The notes below the pieces were generated by a model. The model made no database searches, was not told the DNA's origin, and saw only the letters and a list, made by a program, of their open reading frames with translations. Below are positions 31,372-42,700 of a stretch of 64,000 nt of DNA, piece by piece. Both the position numbers and the translations under genes were made by a program. This stretch comes from Batrachochytrium dendrobatidis JAM81 (lineage: Eukaryota > Chytridiomycota > Chytridiomycetes > Rhizophydiales): positions 253,868-317,867 of the forward strand of contig NW_006281108.1 in NCBI RefSeq assembly GCF_000203795.2. The letters run 5' to 3'. Numbering within the stretch: the stretch's first letter is position 1; each line of letters opens with the position of its first letter.

Positions 31372-32945
31372 TTAAAAATGTTCCTTTCTTAAAACAAACT
31401 TGACACGATTATCGGAAGCTTGATCGGCGTGTTTTTTGATTACTTTTGCTAAAGCACCGGGTCCACAATAAAAGATGCCTACTTCAACCTGTGGATCTCT
31501 TACATCAGCTACATTGAGTTTGATCCCATTCAACAACTGACTCCAAGCGGGTCGACCATAATGAGTTCGACTTTGTAGCTCTGTTAGTGGATCAACATCC
31601 ATGTCGCTATTTAGTAAGATATTTTGGATATCGTCCACTGCCAGATTTCCAGTGAGATATGTGTGGATTTCAAGGAAAGAGCGAGGAATAGTTTCTTCCA
31701 ATGATGCCAAAAGACTTTGAAACCACCCGAATGCTTCCTTGTCACGATTGATCCAAACAAAATAGACTTTTTTCAAAGGCATGGATGCTTTACGATAGTA
31801 TCGGTACCAGACAGATTTGAGGAGAGATGCTGCAGGGGTGACACCGATACCTGCTCCCACAAGAACGGCAACTTTGTAGTTGTAAAGATCTTCTGCCGGA
31901 GCACCATATGGACCATCTATACGGATTTCTGGCAAGTCCATGCGCTTTTCAATGTCCTGTTCGTAGCATCCCAGCATTTTAGCAGCATTTTTTGTCCAAT
32001 CGCCAACAATACGTATGTGGATAGATACAAAGCCTTCTTCAGGACTTGAAGAGATGGTAAATGGATGCCATTGGAAGGCAGAGATTGAGGGAATATTGAG
32101 GAATAGATACTGGCCAGGCATGTACTGGAAAGATGGTTTTTCAATTCTCAATTCCATTGTATTGCCAGAATGAAAAATGACTTTGCTCAACACGGTCGGC
32201 AATCTCGCCCGATATTCTCTCAATAAACGCTCGGCAATATACACACAAAAGATGGGGACAGTACCATAATTTGTGTTGTAGCCCTTGCATTTTCCAGTAG
32301 TAGACGATTTGACAAAGCAGCCAAACGAGTGAAAGAAAAGGCAAAAGTAAAAGGGCACAAAGAGATGATGTGTGTACCAAAAATACTCAAAGTTTTTGGT
32401 CTTGACATCGGACTTTGCAGAAGTGTACATAAAGAACATGATGATAAGCATGATATGGCCAGTCGCACCAGACCATGCAAGGTAATGAATCATCCAAGCC
32501 TTTAATCCGAGCGAGGGAAGCTTAGTTTCCACAAAGAAAAAGTTGGTGTAGTGAGCATTGGTATGCAAAAGACTGAAGAAGAGCATGGAGTAAGCGAGCC
32601 ATTTGTGGAAGTAGAGATTGCTATCAATTGGGATATACTTGTTGAGGAATGATGAGCGAAAGAAACGGACGATATTGCGACAGACAGGAATGAGGAGAGC
32701 AGCACAATCCACGCCCAGTACTAGTCCAGCACCACGAGATATAGTCACTGAGGGGCCAATGGAGTTGAGAACCTGCAGTTCTGGATCATTCTTTTGCTTG
32801 CTACATGTCGAAACTGATTAGCATGAAGAAATAGAGCGAATTAACTTTACAATTAGACTTACAAGAAGCCGTAGACGAACAGTGCAATGTGGAAGCCCCA
32901 AAAAAGAACATGAAAGGCTACCAAACGAGCAGTGATTTCAACCAT
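31372..32945 (-). CDS. NADPH oxidase catalytic subunit (NOX family, 503 aa)
   Basis: Two exons, 32863-32945 and 31372-32800 (504 codons). The N-terminus MVEITARLVAFHVLFWGFHI is a transmembrane helix. Paired haem-ligand histidines appear in FHKWLAYSMLFFSLLHTNAH and HHLFVPFYFCLFFH with NOX-type spacing. FAD-binding motif: WHPFTISSSPEEG. NADPH-binding glycine motif: GAGIGVTPAASLLKSVWYRY. The C-terminus CGPGALAKVIKKHA then FVLRKEHF matches NOX2/NoxA ends. There is no N-terminal EF-hand, so regulation should depend on cytosolic partners as with NoxA/NoxB. Reaction: electrons from NADPH are passed across a membrane to O2, giving superoxide. The p22phox-like gene is divergent and the p67phox-like regulator lies 3.4 kb beyond. 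Confidence 0.92.
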
Positions 32946-33729
32946 GAGTTTCCAAGGCTAACGTAACGAGATAGGACAATGGTGAATACGCAAAGAATAA
33001 AGTAAGCCAAGCAAGAATATCGAGCGGAAACTGCAATAGCAGCAAGTGATTAATGATGGCGAACAGGTCGATGACAAGAATTGTCAAGTAAACTAAATGC
33101 TATCCACTCCAACTTATAGCGAGTTGGACTGTTATTGCATTGACTTGCTAGTGGTGTGCGCCACAGCTGTACGCTCAGTTCACGACAAATCTCAACTTGC
33201 ATTTGTATTGCTCTGGCTTTGCTTGTTCTCGGCTACTCACTGTCTTGTTCAATTTCAGACTTGTTGAAAACTAACATTCTAGAACTCATTCTGGAACCCA
33301 CTCTGAAAACCACTCTTGACCTAATCCATCAACTCTGTAGCAACTCTTTTTATTGCCATCTTGTATCTGATGCTGGCGTTCGTGGCCAGACATCTTGTCG
33401 TGATAAACTTTGTGAGCCGCATGATATCATGCAACGCAATTGCGCCACTATGGCTTGAGAAACCCGCCAGCCATTCAATGCATTCAAACAACGGGCGCCT
33501 CTTTATGTTTTCAATTGTTGTTTGATGACTTGCTCTTATCAATCCGACAGTTGCTCATTTATATTTCAACTCTGTTTGCACCTCCTGCTGTATACTGCAG
33601 TATTTATTGCGCTTCAAGGGCTACTTTGAACTTGATCAAATCTGTATAGTCTTGAAAATTAAAGATATCAAGCAAGCTAGTCGTATCTTTGCAGCCGTCT
33701 ACTAATTCAACTCTGTACTTTAACCATTC
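32946..33729. other. Divergent intergenic region between NOX and the p22phox-like gene
   Basis: A 784-bp region between two divergently transcribed NADPH oxidase genes, so a shared regulatory region is possible. An open frame at 33156-33458 has no ATG at its start and no domain. No TIR element was found here, unlike the rest of the cluster. Confidence 0.4.
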
Positions 33730-34290
33730 ATGAAAGCTCCTACAAAACCAAAACGAAGTGCATTGCAAGAATGGATTCATTGGCAATCCATCACTGCTGC
33801 AATATGTAGGTCGATTCAGGATTTACTGTTTGGACTTTTCTGTGCAACTGTAATACCGAATCTTGTCAACTAACCAAATACCATACCTTTTATAACTGGA
33901 TTGCTAGTTTTGATAAACGGAGGTCTTTATTCTTTTGGTTTTCAATATGAAACCACTCGCATATTTGGTCTGCAACTTCCTTTCCTATACATCCCCTTTT
34001 CTATCCCTGGGATCGTATCAGTCATTGGCGGCGTACTGGTTCTTCTGATTGAATGCCACGTTTCCTTTTTTGCCCTGTTGGACTTTCATATAGCTAAAAT
34101 CTTACTTTTTATGCCACTGGGTCTGTTTGCCTTGCTGCAATTAACATTGGTTCAGCCTGCATGCTTGTTTGTTTTTATCTCGCTCGAGTTGGCATACAAT
34201 GCCATCACCACCATGGGTGTATCAGATGGCAAGCATGAGGAACTTGGCACACGGGGGAAAACTGACAATGGAACAATGCTGCCTAGATGA
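33730..34290 (+). CDS. p22phox/NoxD-like small membrane protein (152 aa)
   Basis: Two exons, 33730-33805 and 33908-34290 (153 codons), with a 102-nt intron carrying a CTAAC branch site. The short basic start MKAPTKPKRSALQEWIHW leads into a first hydrophobic helix with LINGGLYSFGF. This is followed by IPFSIPGIVSVIGGVLVLLI then EC, two further hydrophobic stretches (LLFMPLGLFALLQLTLVQP, ACLFVFISLELAYNAITTMG) and a short polar tail. Mammalian p22phox has the same arrangement: W near the start, ITGGI in the first helix, a glycine-rich helix ending in LLE, and later helices with a small-residue segment before a hydrophilic tail. Similarity is by eye and partial; the conserved Pro-rich region of animal p22phox is absent. 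Position next to NOX and NoxR supports the assignment. Confidence 0.5.
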
Positions 34291-34504
34291 GCAGATTATA
34301 TTGGTTGGATCTGCCGCTAATAGTTGTGCACCAAATCATTCTCCTATATTATGCGCCAATGACTTGTGATACTATTTTGTTTGATCCCTACTTCTGATTC
34401 GTTCTTATAATGGACTTGATATCAGTGTTTTACCATTTAATAAATACTGTTGTATATTTTCATATGAGCATAGCTTAAATTGCTGATAACAAGACAAGGA
34501 TCAA

Positions 34505-34850
34505 ATTACAGATCTATTCATGTAAAATGGAACACTAAAATCAATGCGCATAAACAGTCATGTTTGATTGGTGCTAGTCTTACTGGGCAACAGTGTTTTT
34601 TGAACTCACTGGTCTTTTTTGATGCTTATTCTTGTACAACAATGCAGAGCGAATGTTCATATCTCTGCTTCAATACATTCCTGAGATGTTTTTTGAAGTA
34701 GAACGTATCTGATATTAGAATCGAGTTTCAATAAAAGAAATAATTAGTCAATTTCCAATAACGAATATGTAACAATTGTTTATTCGGGAACAAAAGAGTC
34801 ATTACAAGATCAATACAGAAAAATATCATTTTACACGAATACGACTTTAA
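34505..34850. mobile_element. TIR element E5
   Basis: The left end CTATTCATGTAAAATGGAAC lies at 34513-34532. The right end TATCATTTTACACGAATACG lies at about 34824-34844. About 346 bp, non-coding. The interior shares an ACGTATCTGATATTAGAAT block with E9. It lies 3' of the p22phox-like gene. The 34851-35369 interval that follows is AT-rich with nothing recognisable. Confidence 0.75.
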
Positions 34851-35369
34851 ATACTCGCGGTTCCGTGTCACTCCGTTTAATGCCAGATGTATTTATGCAG
34901 GTTCACATGCGGATAATTACCCACCTATATCCGCTAGAAGAACTTCACCTTATAGCGATAGTGGCGTGATAGAATATTGCCATATTAATAGTGCTTTGTA
35001 TGTACTGCGTATCCCAGGCCAAAGTTTTTTGCTTAGATACCAAGCATATATGGAAATCGATGTTAACTCGAGGTGAATGGGAAATTAAATGGTTTCAATA
35101 GGAATCTACTTTTATGTGATCCCTTTTTTTTGTACTCGGCTGTAATCTGTTTAGTTTTGGCTTGTCAATTCTTACAGTAAACTCGATGTTCATGCCCTGC
35201 GACCAACATAAACAAATGCAAATTTGAATATAAATTGCGTTTTCTATTTCACTGAAACAATTATTTATGCAATACCATCATCGAATTTGAGTACCTGGAA
35301 ATTTTCTCCAATAGGACTGGACTTTTGTAAATAGTTTCATTTAGAGCACAATTATTCTAGCAATAATTA

Positions 35370-35980
35370 TGACAGCTCTATTCACGTGAATTGGAACACT
35401 TGTATTATCTTGCAATACCTTTTGCTTTGGAATAAACAATGGCTGGATAGTCATTGTGCTTTGCTATTACAAATCAACTGCTTCATTAGATCTAGCAACC
35501 ATTATACGGTGTTCGCAATCAAATTAGCTTTGAATTGACATGGTTTTGATTTGGCATAGCCATACATTGTATGATCACCCTATTTGAAACCAGATTCATA
35601 CATTGCAATCCAGGTATTGGGGTTTGGTGTTGTCAACCAAGCTCTTGTATTCTAATCTCAGATATGTTTGCGCTCTAGTTCAAGAAACCAGCATTGCGCA
35701 TTTCGGGAGCAACTGTTGTTTCTATGCCAATCATTTAATGTTTACTTGTAATGTTCATTTGAAGTTTGAAGTGGAACAAGTTTGGGATATACTGGAACAG
35801 GTGGGTGCTGCTTGAACATTTTCCGGTATTTCTGTAGCAAAATAAGTATGGCGCAGAAAGGTCCATGCGCTTAGACACTCAATGTTGCTCAGTAAAATCA
35901 ACAATCGTCTCATGAGATTGACTGTTTATTATGTATCTTGACACTTTATTTAATCTCATTTTACATGAATATGACTGTGA
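35370..35980 (+). mobile_element. TIR element E6, upstream of NoxR
   Basis: The left end CTCTATTCACGTGAATTGGA begins at 35375 and the right end CATTTTACATGAATATGACT ends near 35975. About 610 bp. Its interior is almost identical, in reverse orientation, to E7 at 38098-38706. The 70-residue open frame inside it (35603-35815) starts without ATG and is conserved only because the two copies are recent. No transposase, so movement would need one from elsewhere in the genome. Confidence 0.85.
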
Positions 35981-36319
35981 ATGAAGCTGGCTGATAGATT
36001 GCTACGCCTCATACAAATCACGATGGTGGCGCTTGGTATTATAAACAGACAGACAGGCGTGTTCAAGCTGCAAGAATCAAGCAAAATTTCACAAAATGGC
36101 GCCGATACAGTCAGCACACAGGCAGGCGAATTTGCTTTATTGGCGCAACAAACGAAACCAGCAAGAGGCGCGTCTGCTATAGTTTGGGGCACTTGATTTA
36201 TAATCCATATATGGGTAATCATGCTAACTCAATTTTCACCATTTTGGACTTTTGAATTCTAAACATTTTGTCGATAATTTTAACCTTTAAAAAGATTTGT
36301 TTTGCAGTTGTTGTTACCC

Positions 36320-37889
36320 ATGTCTACAAAAGAAGAATTGCAGTTATGGATTGATGGTGCCAAGGCTTACAAACAGGGTGACCTAGAAACTGCTCTCCTT
36401 CATTTTGAGCCCATCACCTCATTATCCAAAGTTGCATTCAATGTCGGAATGATCTATACTCGCTTCAATGACCATGCCTCGGCTGATATGCTGTACTCGA
36501 GTGCACTAGCTTCTGATCCGTTTTTGGCTGTAGCTTTCTTACAAAAGGCATATGCCTACTTTATGCTGGAGGATTACTCCAGGGCTGAACGGTGCTATAA
36601 TAAACTGTTTGAGGTGAGTTGCATGAATGCAGCCTTGTCAGCCACGGTCAACCGCATATTGACGTATTTCTGCATTTTGCATTGTATAGCTTTTAAGAGA
36701 AAATGACTACATTGACTATGCCCAACTCGGACTCAAATACCGACTCTACAGATGCGAAGTGCATTTCAACAAAGCCATGTGCGCCTTTATGTCGGCTGAT
36801 AATGCCCGTGGCGTACAAGGGATTGCAGCTGCCCAAAAATGTGCAAGATCTGCCGACCATCAGGCCATCATTGCTTCTGCCGCTAGGGGTGGTATCAACG
36901 ATATTACACTGTTTACTGTGCCATATGAGGCTATTTTTGAAGTGCCCGAATGCAAGGTAAAGAATCTGGATCAACGCTCATTCATGAAGGACGCAAAGGT
37001 GGTTATCACTACCGATGAGAATGAGTCGTTTGCTGGGTTTACCGGTGCTGCCATTTTGAACCCTGCTCTATCCGACTCCACTCTTGACTATCCAAAAGGC
37101 GATGACGGCAAACCTGCTGTTGCACTCACCATTCTTCGTCGTCCCACACTAGCCAGTGTGTCTACTGCCATTCCACAGTCTCCAACTGACCGATCTCCCT
37201 TGTCTGCTTCGCAAACAATCCCGCCGCCAAGATCTCGAGCATCTTCACTGCCTGAAAAAGGCAGCTCTTCTACCATCAGCAGATCTCAGAGTCGACCAGC
37301 AGACAACACCAACTTTTTACCTCGACCATCAACTCGCAGACAACTTTCTGCCAATCCCATCATGGAAAACGATCTTGGCTTTATCGGGCGATCCAATTCT
37401 ACCACATCCACTATTGATCGCTATAATCGAGATGCATCTACTTTACAGAGATCTTTACCTCGTAGCAACACCGATCCCGATCGTCTAACATCACCTGTAG
37501 CTCAACAGTATTCACAACGCTCTAAAAACCCTAATGCTACAGAATTTCCATTCGATTACGCTGATAAATCATTCTCATCCAGTTTGGGTAGATCCACAAC
37601 TTCGAGAGAAAAGAATCCAGATATGTTTAAAGCCAAGATTCACTTTGAGGGACGTACATTTGCTATAAACATGGCTCGAGACATCGACTTGGCTACATTT
37701 GGTGACATTGTTTGTTCCAAACAAGGAATTAACACACTGGCTCAGATTTCTTATCCGGATGAAGATGATCCAGACTCGATGATTACTGTTGGTGATGATG
37801 ACGATCTTTTGCTGGCCATTTCAAGTAGCAAAGGCTCGACTGTACATTTTTACTGCAAAGAGTCAAACGACTTACTGGACTTTTATTAG
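36320..37889 (+). CDS. noxR: NADPH oxidase regulator NoxR (p67phox homologue, 497 aa)
   Basis: Two exons, 36320-36613 and 36690-37889 (498 codons). The N-terminal ~200 residues are TPR repeats that align with p67phox by eye: ELQLWIDGAKAYKQGDLETA, VAFNVGMIYTRFNDHASADM, AVAFLQKAYAYFMLEDYSRA, then DYIDYAQLGLKYRLYRCEVH. The activation-domain region follows, with KDAKVVITTDENESFAGFTG (p67phox: AKVVAS...SFSGF). A Ser/Pro-rich linker with basic residues leads to a C-terminal PB1 domain (FKAKIHFEGRTFAINMARDI; acidic YPDEDDPDSMITVGDDDDLL, an OPCA-like motif). No SH3 domain is present, as in fungal NoxR. Role: Rac-dependent activation of NOX. The gene is flanked by inverted, almost identical elements E6 and E7. 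Confidence 0.9.
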
Positions 37890-38097
37890 TAACAGCAAAT
37901 CATGACACATCAATTCAAGGTTTATACACTTGAATGTTTAGATGGTGTTTAAATCAAATAAGCTTTTTCAGTTGATTTTATTCCGCAATCCAAATCAGCT
38001 ACATTTGACCAAATCTTTTTTACATGTCTACTATGTTGTTTTTCCATAAAATACCCGGCAACTGTTTGATTTTTTCAACATTATTTTGTCCGCACTT

Positions 38098-38706
38098 TAC
38101 CGCTGTACTCGTAAAATGAGATTAAATAAAGTGTCAAGATACATAATAAACAGTCAATCTCATGAGACGATTGTTGATTTTACTGAGCAACATTGAGTGT
38201 CTAAGCGCATGGACCTTTCTGTGCCATACTTATTTTGCTACAGAAATACCGGAAAATGTTCAAGCAGCACCCACCTGTTCCAGTATATCCCAAACTTGTT
38301 CCACTTCAAACTTCAAATGAACATTACAAATAAACATTAAATGATTGGCATAGAAACAACAGTTGCTCCCGAAATGCGCAATGTTGGTTTCTTGAACTAG
38401 AGCGCAGACATATCTGAGATTAAAATACAAGAGCTTGGTTGACAACACCAAACCCCAATACCTGGATTGCAATGTATGAATCTGGTTTCAAATAGGGTGA
38501 TCATACAATGTATGGCTATGCCAAATCAAAACCATGTCAATTCAAAGCTAATTTGATTGCGAACACCGTATAATGGTTGCTAGATCTAATGAAGCAGTTG
38601 ATTTGTAATAGCAAAGCACAATGACTATCCAGCCATTGTTTATTCCAAAGCAAAAGGTATTGCAAGATAATACAAGTGTTCCAACTCACGTGGATAAAGC
38701 TATAAA
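38098..38706 (-). mobile_element. TIR element E7, inverted copy of E6, downstream of NoxR
   Basis: Reverse-complement copy of E6 with only scattered single-base differences over about 600 bp. The near end is CCGCTGTACTCGTAAAATGA at about 38100; the far end reads CCAACTCACGTGGATAAAGC at 38681-38700. The far terminal repeat runs directly into repeat unit R1. Confidence 0.85.
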
Positions 38707-39512
38707 CTATTGGTAATACATCAAATCACTTTTGGTGTATTACTGTTTGTTTTTATTATATTGTACTAGTATCATCGATCCATGTCATGTCATAGTCTAT
38801 TTTGAATCAAATCAAATACATCAGTGGCTTGATTTACGATTGACACCTGCTATCGCCTGATAGCAATCAGACAAAAGAAATCCAACGCATAGTGCCTATA
38901 TTCCAATACACACGCAGCCAATCAGCATTCACCCTACAACTGCTGCATCAGCAATGATTGGCTGGATTGTAAAACACTCCGATGCTTATTTTCCAACACG
39001 TCAACAACTATAAAAGAACCAAACAGCAGGCGAGTCAGATTTTCCCCAGTCGACCAACTCTTCAGGATCATATGTAGAGTTCGTTGTACTATACTAGCTT
39101 TTTCAAAAGAGCTACACTTAACAACATGGATGATGAGACGAAGGACAACCACTCAAGGGGAAGTGCAGGACATTTTGTGACAATTGGGGTTTTTTTCATT
39201 TGAAGAGAATGCTAATTGTTCGATTTGTCTTGGTTGAAGACTACTCCTGATTGCTGGACTTGCCCTTGTGGCAGTCTGGCCAGGAAGGGTGGATGGCCCT
39301 GTCTGACATGTTGAAGTCATCTTGAAGTTTATGCATGTATGAGGTCAATTAAATTCCCAGTCTGGTATGCTTGATAAAGTGCAACCCATTTTGATTGCAG
39401 GTCATGCTCGGATTTTGGTTGAGTCCTCATGCATGTTTTTGACTCTAGCACTGCTTTTATATACTATAAATAAATATGATTATCACTAAAACTAGTCGAG
39501 TTGGATGGGTTG
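38688..39512 (+). repeat. Repeat unit R, copy 1 (825 bp, identical in length to R2)
   Basis: The sequence from the ACGTGG of the E7 terminal repeat to TTGGATGGGTTG recurs at 52206-53030 with a constant offset of 13,518 bp (no indel) and only a few substitutions. It contains two CCAAT boxes (38903 and 38918), an inverted ATTGG (38957), a TATAAAA box (39009-39015), and a T7 run at 39190-39196. The plus strand encodes a 25-residue frame (MDDETKDNHSRGSAGHFVTI then GVFFI) beginning at the ATG near 39126. This layout suggests a transcription unit, either a tiny gene or a non-coding RNA. The family is unknown to me. Confidence 0.7.
38903..39015 (+). promoter_or_regulatory. CCAAT/ATTGG/TATA promoter-like module in R1
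   Basis: Two CCAAT motifs, one ATTGG on the opposite strand and a canonical TATAAAA are spaced over 113 bp. The same module is conserved in copy R2 at 52421-52533. NF-Y sites plus a TATA box are a standard pol II layout; a T-run about 175 bp downstream could also end a pol III transcript. Which polymerase acts is not decidable from sequence alone. Confidence 0.5.
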
Positions 39513-39741
39513 GGTTGATTGTTTAATGATTTAATATTCACTTGTATAAACCACTGTACAGCCGTTTATTGTAAACAGCAATTGTATTGATATCGATCTT
39601 CAGTTTATCAAAAACAAACCCATTTAAATCTGATACAATTTCATTGCAGTTATAAAAACCTTGTTGGTAAGCAAAAAGTTTATTGGCAATTCAAACTGCT
39701 AGAAAGATGGTACAAAGACTGGAGAATTATAGTGACACATG

Positions 39742-42700
39742 CTAAGGATGCCGTGAGCCATCATTTTCATCACCCCAGTCCAAATCCAACGCATCATCAT
39801 CATCAATAACATGATGCGCAGGAGTATTACTGGCATTAACATCCCGATACCCGCCGCTATTTTGCTGAGCATCATCAAAACTAAACCGTCCAGCAACTGT
39901 AGTTCTTACAGTCGTGTATCCTTGAGCTCGTGTTAATCTCGTTCGAACCCAGTCGTAAGCTTTGTGGGCAACAACCACGCTTCCAACAAGCGAGTCAATA
40001 ACAATAAGTCCTAGTGTACGTATACCGGTACCAATATTTTCACCGAGATTGGCTGGCGAAAACATGGATGAAGTAGATCTGTGGCCAGCCTCATCAGTAT
40101 CCAACGGAAGCTGTACTGGTCCGTAGCTACTGCGACGAAACGACGATCTATTCAAGAAAGCAAATCCGCCATGTGTTCTTGAATAGGCTACAGCCCAAAT
40201 ACACAACCCAGCAATGCCCAGAGCCACCAGAATCATCCACAACCATGACCACAGCGAAGAAGCATATCCCACACTGACACAATGTGAAGTAGGAGGAAGA
40301 ACCTTGTCTGCATTGATGCATTGCGAGATTCTCTTTTGTCGGTATCCTTGAAGAATACCAGCAGAACTGCACGTTTCTCCTGCCGCAACGGTTTGGGGAT
40401 CCGGCACGCATTGATTATTTTGGCTATGGTATCCAGCAGCACATTCAAAATCTGGCATCTGACAGTCACAGTATTGAACATCTGCAGCTAAATCTTGGAA
40501 CGCTTGACCAACCATGCATTCTCGATCAAGTTTACGTCTGTAATAGGTTGTATTGGAGCCAAAAAGACAACCACCACCAGGTTGAAGCAAAGATGGATTC
40601 CATCCTTCGTAATCGCTTTTACTGGGATTGTCGTGATTAATGACGCACTTACGGGGCCAGATCGTATCAAAGTCCAGATGCAAGGTAGCAAAAGACACAC
40701 TAGCGTTGGCGCCATCACGCAGTTTGCCCATGACAACCATTTTGCTTGTCGTGCCGCTGGGATCGGTTAAAATATTAGATACCCGGATTTTCCCACCACT
40801 GCCAACACCAGCAATATCACCAATCCGTATTTGATGAATAGTCAAACCGCCATCAACCGAATACTTGATCGTATCTGTATATACCTCATCGTTTACAAGA
40901 ACAATTATACCGCCATGATCACCAAACTCGAACATATGCGCTTCCTTGACAATCTCGGTCCATGTACGACCACCGTCGTGCGTGATGAATGTATCACCAT
41001 CGGTAAAGTCTTTGAGATAACTACCAACATTGCCCACGCCCATCATGAATCCTACCGAGCCAGATGATGAAAAAAGATCGCGCTGATCATGTCGTTCAGT
41101 GTATGCATGCAAGTGAAGATAACATTCAGATCCACAGTCATATGTATTGTGGTTCGAATCAAGCTTTGGTGCAGCAAGGTAATTCCATGTATAGCCATCA
41201 TCAAAGCTCATCTTGGTTTGCAGTTTTTTGGGATCACCTCGATTCATCTCCATGATATTGGAAACTTGATTGACAATAATCGATCCTCGGATGCCCTCAA
41301 CCTTTTCAAAGTCGACATATCTAGTATAACCAATACATGTTCAAGTTAAAAATCATTATACTTGGGTTCCGCCTTGTGCTGAATGAAATAAAAGCATGAT
41401 TCTTACCCAGCTCTATTCTGATTGACACCAACCAGCAACTCGGTATAGAAAGTGCCATTCCAGTTACTCTTCATCAATGTGCCGTGCTCACGACCCGGAG
41501 CCGCACTTTCAATAACATGAATAAACGCAGATCCAGTGTTGCTTTGCAAAACAGTGTACCCAGCTCGAACAAGATATTTGTCGGGAAAATACGCTTCCGC
41601 CCAATGTGCACCATCCAACGACACCTGAATAGATACCTCACGAGTTTCTGCGCTAGGCTATAAATATTCAATCATTCAGAGTTAGTATGTCTTTTACAAT
41701 TCACGTTTTTTCAAACGACTTGTTTAAACTCTTGAAAGCAGTCAACTCACTACAGCAGCAACCATATATTCATCATAGATGGCAAATCCAGAAGTACGAA
41801 ACAAGACTTGACGATCACTTCCACCTTTGCGTGCATCTTCAAATTTCACGAGTTCCATTGCAATTAAATTGCGTTGATCTCCTTGTGGGTTTACATACGT
41901 CGAGCACACAACACCTCTGTCAAACGTAGAATGAAATCCACTAGGTGTAGAAGACATCCACTTACATGTATGAACATACTTGGTCAGTAGTGTCCATGAT
42001 TTCCCAAAATCAAATGTAACATGAGCTTCAGCATGGCAAGCGTTGGGATCAGCAGCGCAATCTGAAACGCCAATGTACAACAGGGCAGATTCATCTGTGG
42101 GATGTGGAGTAAGAAAATTGGAAACAAAGTTCCAATTGGTCGCCAAAGGAGTGGATAGCTGCGCAAATGACTTTGCATTGTCATTAGTATACAACAGTTT
42201 GTTTTCTCCAACGGTCATAAAGAAAGCACGATGTGGGTGAAATCGATCATTCATAATTGCCAAAATTTGACCTGCATTGGTAACAAATGGATCCGTAGCC
42301 CATGTTTTGCCCTGATCTCGTGAAATATACAGTACATGCTGTGTATCTTTGGCAACAATGGTCTCAGTTTGATTAAAGTAGTAGAAATCGTCAATTTCAG
42401 TAGCAAGCAAGTGCGCAGTAACAGAAACTTGACCAGTTACAGATCCTGGCACACTGCACTCACGATCTATCTTTCCGGTAAGATCCTTGCCTCCCTTGCA
42501 GCGCGAGAGAGAAATTTTGCGATATCCTGATGAGCCTTTGTATGTTGTTCCAAGAGGACAGTTCATGGGCTGGTCAGGATTGGTTGAATACAAACTACAC
42601 GTGCCAGCATCGTTACGGAAAAAGTTGAAATCGCATTCATAATCAACGTCAGCGCATTCACACGTCTTCTTGTCAGCAACAACATGCTCAAAGCCTGCAC

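Noticed and set aside
33156..33458. 100-residue open frame between NOX and the p22phox-like gene
   Set aside because: Starts with GTG, has no recognisable domain, and shows no splice partner.
35603..35815. 70-residue open frame repeated at 38260-38472
   Set aside because: Conserved only because E6 and E7 are recent copies of one element; no ATG start and not open in the other family members.
38934..39152. 72-residue minus-strand frame, identical in R1 and R2
   Set aside because: Begins with GTG, runs antisense through the CCAAT boxes, and its identity follows from the duplication.
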